From Legionella brunensis (GTDB taxonomy: Bacteria; Pseudomonadota; Gammaproteobacteria; Legionellales; Legionellaceae), in the NCBI RefSeq assembly GCF_001467025.1, contig NZ_LNXV01000003.1, positions 233,870 through 297,869 of the forward strand: a DNA stretch of 64,000 nt, given 5' to 3'. Shown here in pieces: positions 30,132-39,874 of this stretch. The position numbers were made by a program, and so were the translations under genes. Under the pieces are notes generated by a model, which searched no databases, had not been told where the DNA came from, and saw only the letters and a program-made list of their open reading frames with translations. Positions within the stretch are counted from its first letter, which is position 1; each line of letters opens with the position of its first letter.

Positions 30132-30887
30132 TTAGATACTAAAGAGAATGCTCTCATTAGCTTCTTCATGGATTGATAAGCCGTTACTAATTGTTTTACA
30201 AATGTTATCAACTTCTCTTACTTTGATTTGCAACTGTTCAAGATGAATGTCATTGATAGTTTTCCCGGACCAAATAGTTCGAAATGAATCCCCCATGCTG
30301 CATTTGTTTGCAATAATCGGATTAAAATAAAGATTTCTGGTTAAAAACATACAGCATAATTTTAATAACAGGGAAATTGGTTGGATAAAACCCAGTGTGC
30401 TGTGGTCTTTAAGTGATTCTATATTGCTATCCGTGATTTTATCGCCCATCTGCTTAGAGATAGTGAGCTTAAATCTTAATTGTTCGTCTATTGTACTTCC
30501 TTGAAATTTTTGTACGAGAATAGCGTGTAATTCCAATAGAAATTGTTGCCGCAGAGTTACTTTAGTATCATCTTTAATTGGCGCATCATTATGGTCTAGC
30601 CAGTTAATCTGACGCTGCAATTGCTCTGAAAGTCCGCTTAAATTGAATGATAAAATGCTATTAAATAGCAATTTATCATTCAAAATCTCTTTCAATTCAG
30701 TCTCTGAAATTTCACTATAGGCGTGAATATTACGTTGATTTAATATTGAGCGGATAACAACATACAATAGCTCGTTATCAAAGTCATGGGGGTATTTGGA
30801 AAGAACCCTTTTCGCCTGAGGAATAAGGCCTTTGATTTTCTTATCAAAATCTCTATTAGCTTCTGCGTATATTTGCCACAAAGACAT
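30132..30887 (-). CDS. Helical cytoplasmic protein, function unknown
   Basis: This 251-aa protein is not recognised. It is mostly alpha-helical and charged, with no signal peptide. One moderately hydrophobic segment lies near 185-200 (ISLLLKLCCMFLTRNLYF). I chose ATG 30887 because AAGGAGC lies 6 bp upstream; an ATG-less extension of six codons to 30905 would read through that site. It is convergent with the 2,935-aa gene, with 27 bp between the stop codons and no clear terminator. It has no operon partner. Confidence 0.7.
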   Translation of the reverse strand: MSLWQIYAEANRDFDKKIKGLIPQAKRVLSKYPHDFDNELLYVVIRSILNQRNIHAYSEISETELKEILNDKLLFNSILSFNLSGLSEQLQRQINWLDHNDAPIKDDTKVTLRQQFLLELHAILVQKFQGSTIDEQLRFKLTISKQMGDKITDSNIESLKDHSTLGFIQPISLLLKLCCMFLTRNLYFNPIIANKCSMGDSFRTIWSGKTINDIHLEQLQIKVREVDNICKTISNGLSIHEEANESILFSI

Positions 30888-31255
30888 GGTAAAGCTCCTT
30901 ACCACTGCAAGTCTTAGATTAACTCACTCGTTGTTTGAAGAGGCTGTATTGTAGCAAAATGTAATCCTTGTTGGGGAATATTTTGCACAAAAAGATGAAG
31001 TTTTGCATTTTTGCCAAATTAACAATGAGGATAGTTACTAGTTTGCAAACAATAATTCAATAATTTATTAAAAATAATATAGAAAATATAGAGACAATGG
31101 CAAAAATCTGCCACTGGGATTATTTATTTTAAGGACAAAGTAAATTAATTCTAAAAACATATTCTATCAGCCGCGGCAGCAGAGTAATATATCTGTAAAT
31201 GTGACTAACTATTTACTTGAAGTATCAATAAATAAAGAAGGGATTGAAATAATTT
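30888..31255. other. AT-rich intergenic region before the beta-lactamase-like gene
   Basis: This 368-bp stretch separates two divergent genes and must carry both promoters. It is strongly AT-rich from about 31020 onward. I see no RNA gene or clear operator. GAAGGG at about 31238-31243 is 12 bp before the ATG at 31256, which is a long spacing. Confidence 0.4.
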
Positions 31256-32329
31256 ATGAAAATAAAATTATTCTCGCAATATGCCAGTATTTTAAGGATA
31301 AAAAAGAAATTACAGTGTGCCTTCTTTTGTTTGTTATTTTCAGTGAATTGTTTTGCGACCAATAGTGATGTTGAGCTTGCTAAAAAAATTAATAGAATTG
31401 AAGAAAAATTGAATACCGTTATGGGCATTACAGCTATTCATATCGAGAAAAATAAAATAGTTGCACATAATGGTCATAAGCGTTTTTTCATGGCAAGTAC
31501 AATTAAATTGCCAATCGCATTAGCTTTTCTGCATCGTGTTGATGAAAAAAAAGATTCATTGAATCGTGTTATTAAACTGGATTCGAACAATTCTGTTCCT
31601 GGCTCAGGTGCCTTGTATCATTTATTTGAGAAAAAAAGAATCAACATGTCATTGCGACAAATCCTCATCCATATGCTAAGCAACAGTGATAACAGTGCAA
31701 GTGATACAATATTGCAAGTGGTGAATGGACCAGGGTATGTCACAAAGCGCATGTATGCACTGGGATTCAAAAATATTTTAATTAACCGCTCTATTCTTGA
31801 AATACTTTTAGATACTAATCATGTGGACCATTCATTGCTGCAAAAGCGTCGCCCTGTATTTTCCTGGATAAGAATATTTAACAGCATTCCTCTTGAGCAA
31901 AAAATGTTGGCTTGGCAGCATTTTCAAAATGATATACGTGACACAACGACTCCTGATGATATGGCAAAATTGCTAGTGAAACTGTACAAAAGGGAAGCGC
32001 TTTCCGAGTCCAATACGAAGGTATTGATGGATATTATGGAGAAATGTAGAACAGGGAGAAGTCGAATAAAAGGATTGCTGCCTCCAGGAGTGAAGGTCGC
32101 TCACAAGACAGGGACATGGGCGATATATGAGCAAAAATATTTAAGATATCCTGGTTCAAAAAAACTTTATCGTTTTGCCAGTGATGTTGGAATTATAACT
32201 TTGCCTAATAATAAAGGACATATTGCAATTGCCGTCTATGTAAAATCTCAAGCTGCCAGTGATTATGGCCGTAGCCGCGCTATAGCTTTGGCAAGTCGGG
32301 CAATTTATGATCATTTTATGAGCCCATAG
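31256..32329 (+). CDS. Class A beta-lactamase-like serine hydrolase with altered omega loop
   Basis: This 357-aa exported protein has a basic N-terminus and hydrophobic segment (about 20-34) that form a signal peptide, with cleavage near 34-36. The penicillin-recognising fold motifs are clear: S81-T-I-K84 (motif 1), S144-D-N146 (motif 2) and K284-T-G286 (motif 3), plus RDTTTPDDMA at 228-237. The spacing N146 to R178 equals that from N132 to R164 in TEM-type enzymes. This puts I180 where the deacylating Glu166 should be. About 36 extra residues separate R178 from D229. It may be a poor beta-lactamase, a slow-turnover penicillin-binding protein or another acyl-transfer enzyme. It has no neighbouring AmpR-type regulator. 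Confidence 0.87.
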   Translation: MKIKLFSQYASILRIKKKLQCAFFCLLFSVNCFATNSDVELAKKINRIEEKLNTVMGITAIHIEKNKIVAHNGHKRFFMASTIKLPIALAFLHRVDEKKDSLNRVIKLDSNNSVPGSGALYHLFEKKRINMSLRQILIHMLSNSDNSASDTILQVVNGPGYVTKRMYALGFKNILINRSILEILLDTNHVDHSLLQKRRPVFSWIRIFNSIPLEQKMLAWQHFQNDIRDTTTPDDMAKLLVKLYKREALSESNTKVLMDIMEKCRTGRSRIKGLLPPGVKVAHKTGTWAIYEQKYLRYPGSKKLYRFASDVGIITLPNNKGHIAIAVYVKSQAASDYGRSRAIALASRAIYDHFMSP

Positions 32330-32851
32330 GAGATAGTAAAGATTAGAAGCTCTATTGGGTGATACGGTGCATTATAGGTGTTATGTTTTTCAATAAAGTT
32401 TAAAGATAGTTCATGATAGCAGTTGTGAGATGTAATTTGCTGGGAAACAAATCTAGTGGCTTGGGGTTGATAAAGTTCATCATAAACTGCTCCGATCTTA
32501 GGCGCGTTATTTTTCCCCACATACCCCATGTCAGCAGGAGTTATCATCCCGTGAACATGAAACCCTCTCTTCTCCATTCGTTGCACTATTTCTGCCCGGG
32601 TTAATGGTATGGACCCTCTCGCCACCTAACAAATGCTGATGCTCACTATCCATCGTTTTAAAGTCCATATTCGTAAACCCATAAATATCTCTTATTCCTA
32701 ATTCGCGATACGCATTGAGTAAGGCACGTTTTAAAGTAAAGTGTTTATCATTGGGTAGCATATTCAATTCGGTAAAGTCGATATCAACAAGACCAACGGG
32801 GCGTACTGTTGTCGCTGAGGTGCTTATCTTGAATATAGCTGCGGTATTCAT
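32311..32851 (-). pseudogene. Frameshifted HAD-like hydrolase gene
   Basis: Two overlapping minus-strand frames together make one protein. The first (from ATG 32851) reads through VDIDFTEL, a HAD motif I-like DxDxT, and IYGFTNMD, a motif II-like Thr, up to about 32600-32630. There it loses the pattern and stops at 32531. The second frame continues with LTRAEIVQRMEKRGFHVHG and ITPADMGYVGK, ending at 32311. One indel in that overlap would join them. The gene begins 2 bp after the stop of the transporter gene upstream, so it was probably translated by coupling. Its 3' end overlaps the end of the beta-lactamase-like gene by 19 bp. A sequencing error is the alternative to a real lesion. Confidence 0.65.
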
Positions 32852-32853
32852 AT

Positions 32854-34107
32854 TTATGCGATGGCTAAATTACTGCTTAGACCATATTGCTTAGGTAAAT
32901 ACTTTATAACAATGAATAATGAAACCAGTGCACAAAACATTACATAATAAGCAATTATCATCGTATTAAAACGATGAATTAACCAGGTATTGATGGCTGG
33001 AGAAAAACCACCTACTAGTGCCATACAAATATTGTAAGCAATGGAGATCCCAGTGTAACGTCCTTTCCCTGAAAACATTTCTGCTATCACCACAGGGGTA
33101 ACTGCTTGTTCAGCACTATAAAAAATTACTAATGGTAATAATACCCACCATGCTGGGGTATGTTGCAGAAACCAAAAACTGGGTAGGGAAAAAATTAAAT
33201 AACCAACCGTTGAGAAAAGTAAGATTTTCTTACGACCTACTCTATCTGAAATATGAGCGAATAACGGCACAAAAAATAACGAAAATACAATGAATAAAGT
33301 TTGCATTGCATAAGCTTGATTGAGTGGTAAGCCTAAAAATTCATGCAGATAGGTGGATAAATACCCCATTAATGTATAACTACCACAAGCGCTAATAAAT
33401 AACAGCAAAATAATGTGAATTATGCGCTGAAGCTGTTGAGTGATGACATATTTTATAGGGAAGTATTTTTCTTTAATATTCTGCTGCAATTGCAGAAAAA
33501 TCTCCGATTCAGAAAGATCACGTCTTAACCACAAACCTAGAATCCCTAAAAAACCGCCAGAGATAAAAAGAAGTCGCCATCCGTATGCGGATAAGGCATC
33601 ACTACCCAGCAAATTGCTAGACATTGTGCAAGCTAATATGGCAGTTAATACACCAATGTTGGAGCCATTATTAGTCATACTACTTACTAAGGCACGATGT
33701 TTAGCGTGTGCCGATTCGGATAAGTATATTATTGAGCCTGCAAATTCACCTCCTATACAGAATCCTTGAAGTAGGCGACAAAGAATCAGCAGGACAGGGG
33801 CTAATATTCCAACTTGCTGGTAAGTGGGTAAGAGTCCAGTTAACACGGAAGAAATTGACATGAGCAGAATGGTAAATTTGAGTGTTTTTGCGCGACCAAA
33901 TCGATCGCCTGAATGCCCTAAAACTATGGAGCCTAACGGGCGCACAACGAATCCAGCTGCAAACACAAGCAGAGTAGCTAATAAGCTTGTAATTGCATTT
34001 TCACTTGGAAAAAACAAGTTGGCTATAACAGGCGATAGGTAGGCAAATAAACTAAACTCATACCATTCCAAAGCATTACCTATAATACAAGCGATGATAT
34101 TAGGCAT
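32854..34107 (-). CDS. MFS transporter, MHS (ProP/phthalate permease-like) family
   Basis: This 417-aa inner-membrane protein has about 12 TM helices. Family marks include NALEWYEFSLFAY near the start (residues about 11-23, typical of metabolite:H+ symporters) and the loop 2-3 motif GHSGDRFGRAKTL (about 64-76). RLLQGFCIGGEFAGS follows in TM4, and the second-half repeat is HISDRVGRKKIL. These fit ProP, KgtP and ShiA relatives; the substrate (a zwitterion or small acid) cannot be chosen. The frameshifted HAD-like gene follows by 2 bp, forming an operon. Length is slightly short for the family. Confidence 0.9.
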   Translation of the reverse strand: MPNIIACIIGNALEWYEFSLFAYLSPVIANLFFPSENAITSLLATLLVFAAGFVVRPLGSIVLGHSGDRFGRAKTLKFTILLMSISSVLTGLLPTYQQVGILAPVLLILCRLLQGFCIGGEFAGSIIYLSESAHAKHRALVSSMTNNGSNIGVLTAILACTMSSNLLGSDALSAYGWRLLFISGGFLGILGLWLRRDLSESEIFLQLQQNIKEKYFPIKYVITQQLQRIIHIILLLFISACGSYTLMGYLSTYLHEFLGLPLNQAYAMQTLFIVFSLFFVPLFAHISDRVGRKKILLFSTVGYLIFSLPSFWFLQHTPAWWVLLPLVIFYSAEQAVTPVVIAEMFSGKGRYTGISIAYNICMALVGGFSPAINTWLIHRFNTMIIAYYVMFCALVSLFIVIKYLPKQYGLSSNLAIA

Positions 34108-34288
34108 TACTAGCTATCTGAATCAGTGTGAAAATGCAATCAAGTATACATTTCTATGATGGAAGCACAAGCGGCGTGGGTACCATGCCAGTGAGATGGG
34201 ATTAGAATAGTATTTTTCGTCGTTTAATCTGGGAGCCAAGGGTATTGATTTGGCACGGTTGCTTAACAGGGGTTATATTCCTGGTGTG

Positions 34289-34319
34289 TGCGCATTAAAT
34301 TTATCAAACTTAATGCGCA
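34289..34319. terminator. 10-bp perfect inverted repeat after the gene at 34337
   Basis: TGCGCATTAA (34289-34298) pairs with TTAATGCGCA (34310-34319) across an 11-nt loop. It starts 17 bp after the stop of the minus-strand gene at 34337. There is no T run on either side, so it may be a terminator stem without a tract, an mRNA-end stabiliser or a protein-binding site. Confidence 0.5.
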
Positions 34320-34336
34320 GGCAATTTACAAAACAA

Positions 34337-35461
34337 TTAATAGCTATTTCTTTTGTCTTCTTGACCTACCTCTGGGGCAATGGGTAATTTAGCTCTGGCT
34401 TCGGTTAATCGTCCTTCACGGCTGAACTGAAATTTTGCATAAGTTGCTGTAGGATTTAATGTCGGCTTTTTCCTAAATAAGGTATCTACTGTCAACCCTT
34501 GGATATCATGGGCAATATCAATCTGAGCGCTAGATATGAGAGCCTTTTTTCCAAGTGGTACTATGTTATAAGAGAACTCATAAAGTTCATCGTTACTTGG
34601 CAGGTTTTCTTCTTTCCATGGAAAGTTATTAATTTCGGGAAAAGGTTTTTTGCTTTGCACGGCTTGTGCATATTTTATTTTCTCTATTATTTTTGTGATG
34701 TGCTGATTATAATTCTGAACTTCGATACCACCCTTTGTAATATCTCTAGTACTTGCAAGAAATTCTAAATCTTTCTTTAGCATACCCCTTAGCGGAATAG
34801 CGCCCATACCCTGACTAGTATTTAGCTTTTTGCGAAATGCTGTAAAATTTTTTGCTTCGGCATCAATTCCGAGTAAATTATTTAATGCTGCCAAACTGTT
34901 GTCAGCTTTTTCTGACAATAATGAGGCTAAATTTAATCTTACTACCTGCGGACTTTGTAAAGCATCTATAATTAAGCGAGCCGATTCGTAATTATTCTGC
35001 TCAACGCATTTGTTCATGATGGCTATCCAGCGCTCTACTGCTAAAGCACAGGATTCTATAGAACCAGCATTTAAAATACTTGCTTGTATATAGGGTACAC
35101 TGTCATTAAGGTATTTATTATAGGCAAAATAAGCAGGAAATTGTTCTTGGTGTTTGCCGAATTGATATAATGTTTTTAGTTCATTCTCAGGAATTGCAGT
35201 AAAAAGAATACGCGTTTTTTCCATACAACTTGTAGCCGCAACATGAATTGCCTGCCCATAAAGTTTCTTAAATCGTAGAGAGAGTTCTTCGTTATTTTTT
35301 ATTTCAGCCCTAGCCTTGTCATTAAGCAGCATTTTCTCTAATTTTTCACAAACACCAAGGGGGTTAGCTTCTACTTCTTTTCCCCACGTGTTCAATTCAA
35401 GGGCTAGTTTTTTGGCTATCGTGGCTCTCTTTTGTAATTGTTCTAACTCTTCAAGACTCAT
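34337..35461 (-). CDS. Helical cytoplasmic protein, function unknown
   Basis: This 374-aa protein begins with SLEELEQLQKRATIAKKLALE and is helical throughout. It has no signal peptide, TM segment or known catalytic motif. The centre (about 95-215) resembles helical-repeat packing. The C-terminal 60 residues are less ordered and end in KRNSY. A helical fold near 90-250 is reminiscent of RasGEF-like or other effector scaffolds, but I see no diagnostic motif and do not assign it. ATG 35461 has AAAGAG about 8 bp upstream. It stands alone, between the inverted repeat at 34289 and the RTX gene. Confidence 0.68.
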   Translation of the reverse strand: MSLEELEQLQKRATIAKKLALELNTWGKEVEANPLGVCEKLEKMLLNDKARAEIKNNEELSLRFKKLYGQAIHVAATSCMEKTRILFTAIPENELKTLYQFGKHQEQFPAYFAYNKYLNDSVPYIQASILNAGSIESCALAVERWIAIMNKCVEQNNYESARLIIDALQSPQVVRLNLASLLSEKADNSLAALNNLLGIDAEAKNFTAFRKKLNTSQGMGAIPLRGMLKKDLEFLASTRDITKGGIEVQNYNQHITKIIEKIKYAQAVQSKKPFPEINNFPWKEENLPSNDELYEFSYNIVPLGKKALISSAQIDIAHDIQGLTVDTLFRKKPTLNPTATYAKFQFSREGRLTEARAKLPIAPEVGQEDKRNSY

Positions 35462-35618
35462 ACCAAACTCTTTAGGATTTTAAATTTAAAGGGTAATCAG
35501 TATGGATTAGAGGGGGTAAAAAGTAAACAGTTAGGTTAATTGTTTCAACAAGTGCTTTAACTGGTTTCTATGTGCCAGGCCGCATGGGCAAATTGCAATA
35601 AACCGTCGTTAGCTCAAT

Positions 35619-38600
35619 CTAAACAATATAATTAGCAGTATCAGCTTGAGTTAATTCAACATTTTCTAGGGTAACTACAACAGAAAATCCAGTAGGTCCG
35701 GCTGAGCCATCGGGGTCTACGGAAACAAAAGTATCACCCAAAAACAGAAAACTTAGATAGCCGTCTGTAAATGCATTCGTACCGTCATAACCAGAAAAAG
35801 TATTTAATAAGTCTTGGAGATCTAATATATCTCCTCCAGGTCCTACGGTAAAATCATTAATCTCTTCTGCAGCGTTAAGCTCTGCCAAAGTATTGTAATC
35901 GAAGGTATCAGAACCTGCGCCGCCGTGCAATTCATCATTACCAGCTCCACCAGTAATAAAATCATCACCATCGCCACCGTCGATAGTGTTATCACCACTA
36001 TCACCTGTTAACGTGTCATTGTGGAGGGAGCCTGTTAAATTTTCAAAACCAGCGATGATGTCACTTCCTGCTCCTTGAGTATCTTGGGTGGTAGTAATTG
36101 CTAAGTTGACGGTTACTGCAGCAGTTGCCGTATCATAACTGAGGGTATCTACGCCAGCCTCACCAAGAAGCGTATCATTACCATCACCCCCATCAATAGT
36201 ATCGTTACCGTCACCACCCATAATAATATTAGCATTGGCATCACCAGTCAGGAAATCGTTATAAATAGAACCAATAACATTTTCAAAACCACTTAGTGTG
36301 TCTATATAAGAGCCTAAACCACCTGGACCCGTTTGTGCTGTGATGAAATTTAAAGTAACAAAATCCACAGCTGAAGAATAATCTAGCGTATCGTTTCCGT
36401 TTCCACCATTGAGCGTATTATTGCCTATACCACCGCTAATGGTGTCGTCACCATTCCCACCATTGATGACATTATCAAGTGTATTACCGGTCAGCGTATC
36501 ATTAAAAGCCGAGCCTACAATATTTTCAAAGCCACTGACCGTGTCAGTCCCTGCTCCTAGGGTATCTTGGGCGGTGGTGATTGCTAAATTGAAAGTTATT
36601 CCAGCGGTTGCCAAAGCATAACTGACGGTGTCGGTGTCAGCGCCACCAATCAGAATATCATTGCCATCTCCGCCTTCAATGGTGTCATTACCCGCGTTAC
36701 CATTTAAAACATTATTCCCAGAAGTACCGGTTAGTATGTCAGCAAAAGCAGAACCACTGATTTGTTCAAAACCGCTCACGGTATCAATGCCGGCACCTAT
36801 AGTATCCTGTGCTGATGTAATTGCTAGATCCAAGGTTATCCCAGAAGTCGCTAATTGGTAACTGATTGTATCAACACCTAAGCCTCCGATTAGAATGTCA
36901 TCACCGTCACCACCTTGGATAAGGTCGTTGCCTGAGCCGCCATTGATGATATTGTTTGCACTGTCTCCTGTGAGGGTATCCCCAAATGCAGAACCGATAA
37001 TATTTTCAAAGCCACTGACAGTGTCTGTACCAGCCCCAATGGTATTTTGTGCAGTAGTGGTGGCTAAACTAAAGGTAACAGCAGCCGCGGCTGCAGCATA
37101 ACTGATGGTATCATTGCCAAGGCCACCTATGAGGGTGTTATCATTACCATCTCCACTTAGGGTATCATCAAAGCTTGAGCCGATGACATTTTCAAAGCCA
37201 CTGACAGTGTCTGTACCAGCCCCAATGGTATTTTGTGCAGTAGTGGTGGCTAAACTAAAGGTAACAGCAGCCGCGGCTGCAGCATAGCTGATGGTATCTG
37301 TGCCTAAGCCCCCCATTAAGTTATTATCGCTGCTGTCACCGCTTATCGTATCATCAAAGCTTGAGCCTATGACATTGACAAAGCCATTGACCGTATCTGT
37401 ACCAGCGCCTACGGTATTTTGGGCAGATGTGTTTGCCAAATCAAAGCTAATGCCGGCCATTGCTGATGCATAACTGACTGTATCCATGCCCCCGCCACCA
37501 ATAAGCGTATCGTTGCCTGCACCACCGTCAATAGTATCATTGCCAAGATAACCATTGATGGTATTGGCATTGGCATCACCAGTCAGGGTATCTCCATAAA
37601 TAGAGCCCATAATATTCTCAAAGCCACTGATAGTGTCTATTCCAGCACCCATGGTATTTTGTGCCATGGTATTCCCTAAATTAAGAGTAATTCCCATGGT
37701 AGCAGTTTCAGTGAAATTGAGGGCATCGATACCGGTACCACCAATGAGAATATCATTGCCTAAACCGCCTTCAACAAGATCATTACCTGCGCCAGCATTA
37801 ATAACATTAGCCGCGCTGTTGCCCATAAGCATATCATTGAATGCAGAGCCCATAATGTTTTCAAAACCAGTTACTAGGTCCGTGCCTGCGCCCATAGTAT
37901 TTTGTGCTGTAGTGCTTAATAGATTAAAAATAACTCCAGCCGTTGCCGAAGCATAGCTGACGGTGTCCACGCCAGCTCCACCAATAAGTGTATCGTTGCC
38001 AGCACCTCCATCAATGGTGTCGTTACCTGCACCACCATTAATAACATTGGCCTTGGCATCACCAGTCAGAGTATCGTTATAAATAGAACCCATGATATTT
38101 TCAAAGCCACTTACCTTGTCTGTACCGGCACCCAGGGTATTTTGAGCCGCAGTAGTTGCTAAATTAAAGGTTACTCGCGTGGTTGCAGAAGCGTAACTGA
38201 CCGTATCAATACCAGTACCACCAATGAGAACGTCATTGCCGGCGCCGCCTTGAACGATATCATTGCCAGCGCCAGCGTTGATAGTATTGGCAGCCGAATT
38301 ACCGGTAAGAGTGTCGTTGTAATTAGAACCGATGATAACTTCAAAGCCACTGAGGGTGTCTGTACCCGCGCCTCCAGTGTTTTGGGCTGAGGTAAGCGCT
38401 AAATTGACTTTTACACTGCTGGTTGCTAAGGAGTAATTGACTGTATCTATTCCTGCGCCACCGATTAGAATGTCATTGCCAGCAGCGCCATTAATGATAT
38501 CATTACCGGCTCCACCATTAATGGTATTGGCAGCCGCATTACCGGTAAGCGTATCGTTAAAATTAGAACCTGTGAGACTCTCAACGCCATTAAGGGTATC

Positions 38601-39359
38601 TGTACCGGCTCCCACAGTATTTTGGGCTGAGGTAAGCGCTAAATTGACTTTTACACCACTGGCTGCCAGGGAGTAGTTGGCTGTATCTGTTCCCGCACCA
38701 CCGATCAATAGATCATTACCCGCTCCTCCTTGGATGACATCATTACCGGCTCCACCGTTAATCGTATTAGCTGCGTTATTGCCTATAAGCGTGTCATTGA
38801 AGGCAGAACCTATAATATTTTCAAAACCGCTAACGGTATCGAAGCCTGCGCCCACAGTATTTTGTGCTGTGGTGAGATTGAGATTGATTTTTACACCACT
38901 GGCTGCGGATGAATAATTAAGTGTATCAATACCAGTCCCACCAATTAGCCTGTCATTACCTAGGCCTCCGGTGATGACATCATTGCCGTCACCTCCATTA
39001 ATAGTATCATTGCCTGCTTCTCCACTGATGGCATTGGCAGCACTATTACCCGTCAAGGTGTCGTTAAAATTAGAACCGATGATATTTTCAAAACCACTAA
39101 TAAAGTCAATGCCAGCTCCCCCGGTGTTTTGAGCCGTAGCAATTGCTAAGCTGATAGTGATGCCACTGGTCGCTGACTTATAACTGACTGTATCAATCCC
39201 TGCTTCACCAGCGAGAATATCACGGCCTGAACCACCGTCGATGATATCATTACCTGCATTTCCCTTAATGTGATCATCACCTGCCAAGCCGCTAATAGTG
39301 TCTGCAGAACTGGTGCCGTTAAGAAAGTCATTCAGCTGTGTTCCTTTAATCGTTGCCAT
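35619..39359 (-). CDS. RTX-repeat protein with type I secretion C-terminus
   Basis: This 1,246-aa protein is likely exported by a type I (ABC) system and folds on binding calcium outside the cell. Almost the whole protein is made of 14 modules. Each has a beta segment (like DTVSYASATAGV), AQNTxGAGTDTVSGFENI and GSxxNDTLTGN, then GGxGNDxL RTX nonapeptides. The module length is about 80 aa, and 62 aa in modules 8-10. The last 100 residues (INDFTVGPGGDILDLQDLL, then YLSFLFLGDTFVSVDPDG) match the VC_A0849-type secretion target domain. No enzymatic or toxin domain is visible. ATG 39359 has GAGGG 8 bp upstream; a TTG 6 bp earlier is less likely. No secretion ABC transporter, membrane-fusion or TolC gene is in this window. 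An adhesin or surface-layer role is likely. Confidence 0.92.
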   Translation of the reverse strand: MATIKGTQLNDFLNGTSSADTISGLAGDDHIKGNAGNDIIDGGSGRDILAGEAGIDTVSYKSATSGITISLAIATAQNTGGAGIDFISGFENIIGSNFNDTLTGNSAANAISGEAGNDTINGGDGNDVITGGLGNDRLIGGTGIDTLNYSSAASGVKINLNLTTAQNTVGAGFDTVSGFENIIGSAFNDTLIGNNAANTINGGAGNDVIQGGAGNDLLIGGAGTDTANYSLAASGVKVNLALTSAQNTVGAGTDTLNGVESLTGSNFNDTLTGNAAANTINGGAGNDIINGAAGNDILIGGAGIDTVNYSLATSSVKVNLALTSAQNTGGAGTDTLSGFEVIIGSNYNDTLTGNSAANTINAGAGNDIVQGGAGNDVLIGGTGIDTVSYASATTRVTFNLATTAAQNTLGAGTDKVSGFENIMGSIYNDTLTGDAKANVINGGAGNDTIDGGAGNDTLIGGAGVDTVSYASATAGVIFNLLSTTAQNTMGAGTDLVTGFENIMGSAFNDMLMGNSAANVINAGAGNDLVEGGLGNDILIGGTGIDALNFTETATMGITLNLGNTMAQNTMGAGIDTISGFENIMGSIYGDTLTGDANANTINGYLGNDTIDGGAGNDTLIGGGGMDTVSYASAMAGISFDLANTSAQNTVGAGTDTVNGFVNVIGSSFDDTISGDSSDNNLMGGLGTDTISYAAAAAAVTFSLATTTAQNTIGAGTDTVSGFENVIGSSFDDTLSGDGNDNTLIGGLGNDTISYAAAAAAVTFSLATTTAQNTIGAGTDTVSGFENIIGSAFGDTLTGDSANNIINGGSGNDLIQGGDGDDILIGGLGVDTISYQLATSGITLDLAITSAQDTIGAGIDTVSGFEQISGSAFADILTGTSGNNVLNGNAGNDTIEGGDGNDILIGGADTDTVSYALATAGITFNLAITTAQDTLGAGTDTVSGFENIVGSAFNDTLTGNTLDNVINGGNGDDTISGGIGNNTLNGGNGNDTLDYSSAVDFVTLNFITAQTGPGGLGSYIDTLSGFENVIGSIYNDFLTGDANANIIMGGDGNDTIDGGDGNDTLLGEAGVDTLSYDTATAAVTVNLAITTTQDTQGAGSDIIAGFENLTGSLHNDTLTGDSGDNTIDGGDGDDFITGGAGNDELHGGAGSDTFDYNTLAELNAAEEINDFTVGPGGDILDLQDLLNTFSGYDGTNAFTDGYLSFLFLGDTFVSVDPDGSAGPTGFSVVVTLENVELTQADTANYIV
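35900..39330 (-). repeat. Tandem coding repeats of about 240 bp (14 modules)
   Basis: Fourteen diverged copies of a module encode the RTX protein. Typical period is 240 bp (80 codons). Modules 8, 9 and 10 (about 36,950-37,500) have a 186-bp period. Their divergence suggests old amplification, apart from one recent event (see the 99-bp identity). Confidence 0.85.
37002..37286. repeat. 99-bp exact direct repeat inside the RTX gene
   Basis: Bases 37002-37100 are identical to 37188-37286, offset 186 bp (62 codons). Flanking bases differ at once at the right end. This marks a recent duplication or gene conversion between modules 9 and 10. Confidence 0.85.
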
Positions 39360-39874
39360 AATCAAACCCTCACCAATAGCTGCTTCATTAATAATGTAAC
39401 AGCATCATCTGCAGTATGTGGTAAGGTAATGACAACCAGGATATTGTTACTCTATCTAATCCTTTTAGATTATAGCTAATATCCTTACTTTATAAATCAA
39501 GCAACAGTACACAAGATAATTAAGATGCCTATTCTTGTGTCAAGCCTTAGCTCATTTCCAGTACTGCTTATTAAAAGCAACAACTATACTGCAACCAACA
39601 ACTTATAAAATTAAATACTACTATAGTAGTTTTTCTCAAAATTACCATACAGTCATTGTATTAAAAGTATAGTCAATATATGGGCTTAAAGGAGGGTATT
39701 AGAAGTAAATTATTTGTAATTAATCTATGGTGCTTAATTTTTATTTTTGCAAAAAAATTATGTCAAAAATGGTTGCAACTTTATGAGGAAATAGCATTAT
39801 AAGAATCAAGCCATTATTGAGAAAAATTGACTGAAAATTCAAATGGGTTTCTGTGAGTTTAGTCAAAATCTAGT
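39360..39874. other. AT-rich intergenic region upstream of the RTX gene
   Basis: This 515-bp stretch is both the promoter side of the RTX gene and the downstream side of the Stealth-type gene, both on the minus strand. It is very AT-rich with many short A/T runs. I see no ORF, RNA gene or strong palindrome. Confidence 0.45.

Noticed and set aside
36400-38920. A series of plus-strand open frames opposite the RTX gene
   Set aside because: They all have the same Ser/Pro/Val composition and are the antisense image of the RTX repeats. They share the repeat period and have no independent ribosome-binding sites.
35900-39330. Possible CRISPR array
   Set aside because: The repeats are protein-coding modules of 186-240 bp with diverged sequence. 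No constant 23-40-bp repeat with unique spacers is seen here or elsewhere in the window.
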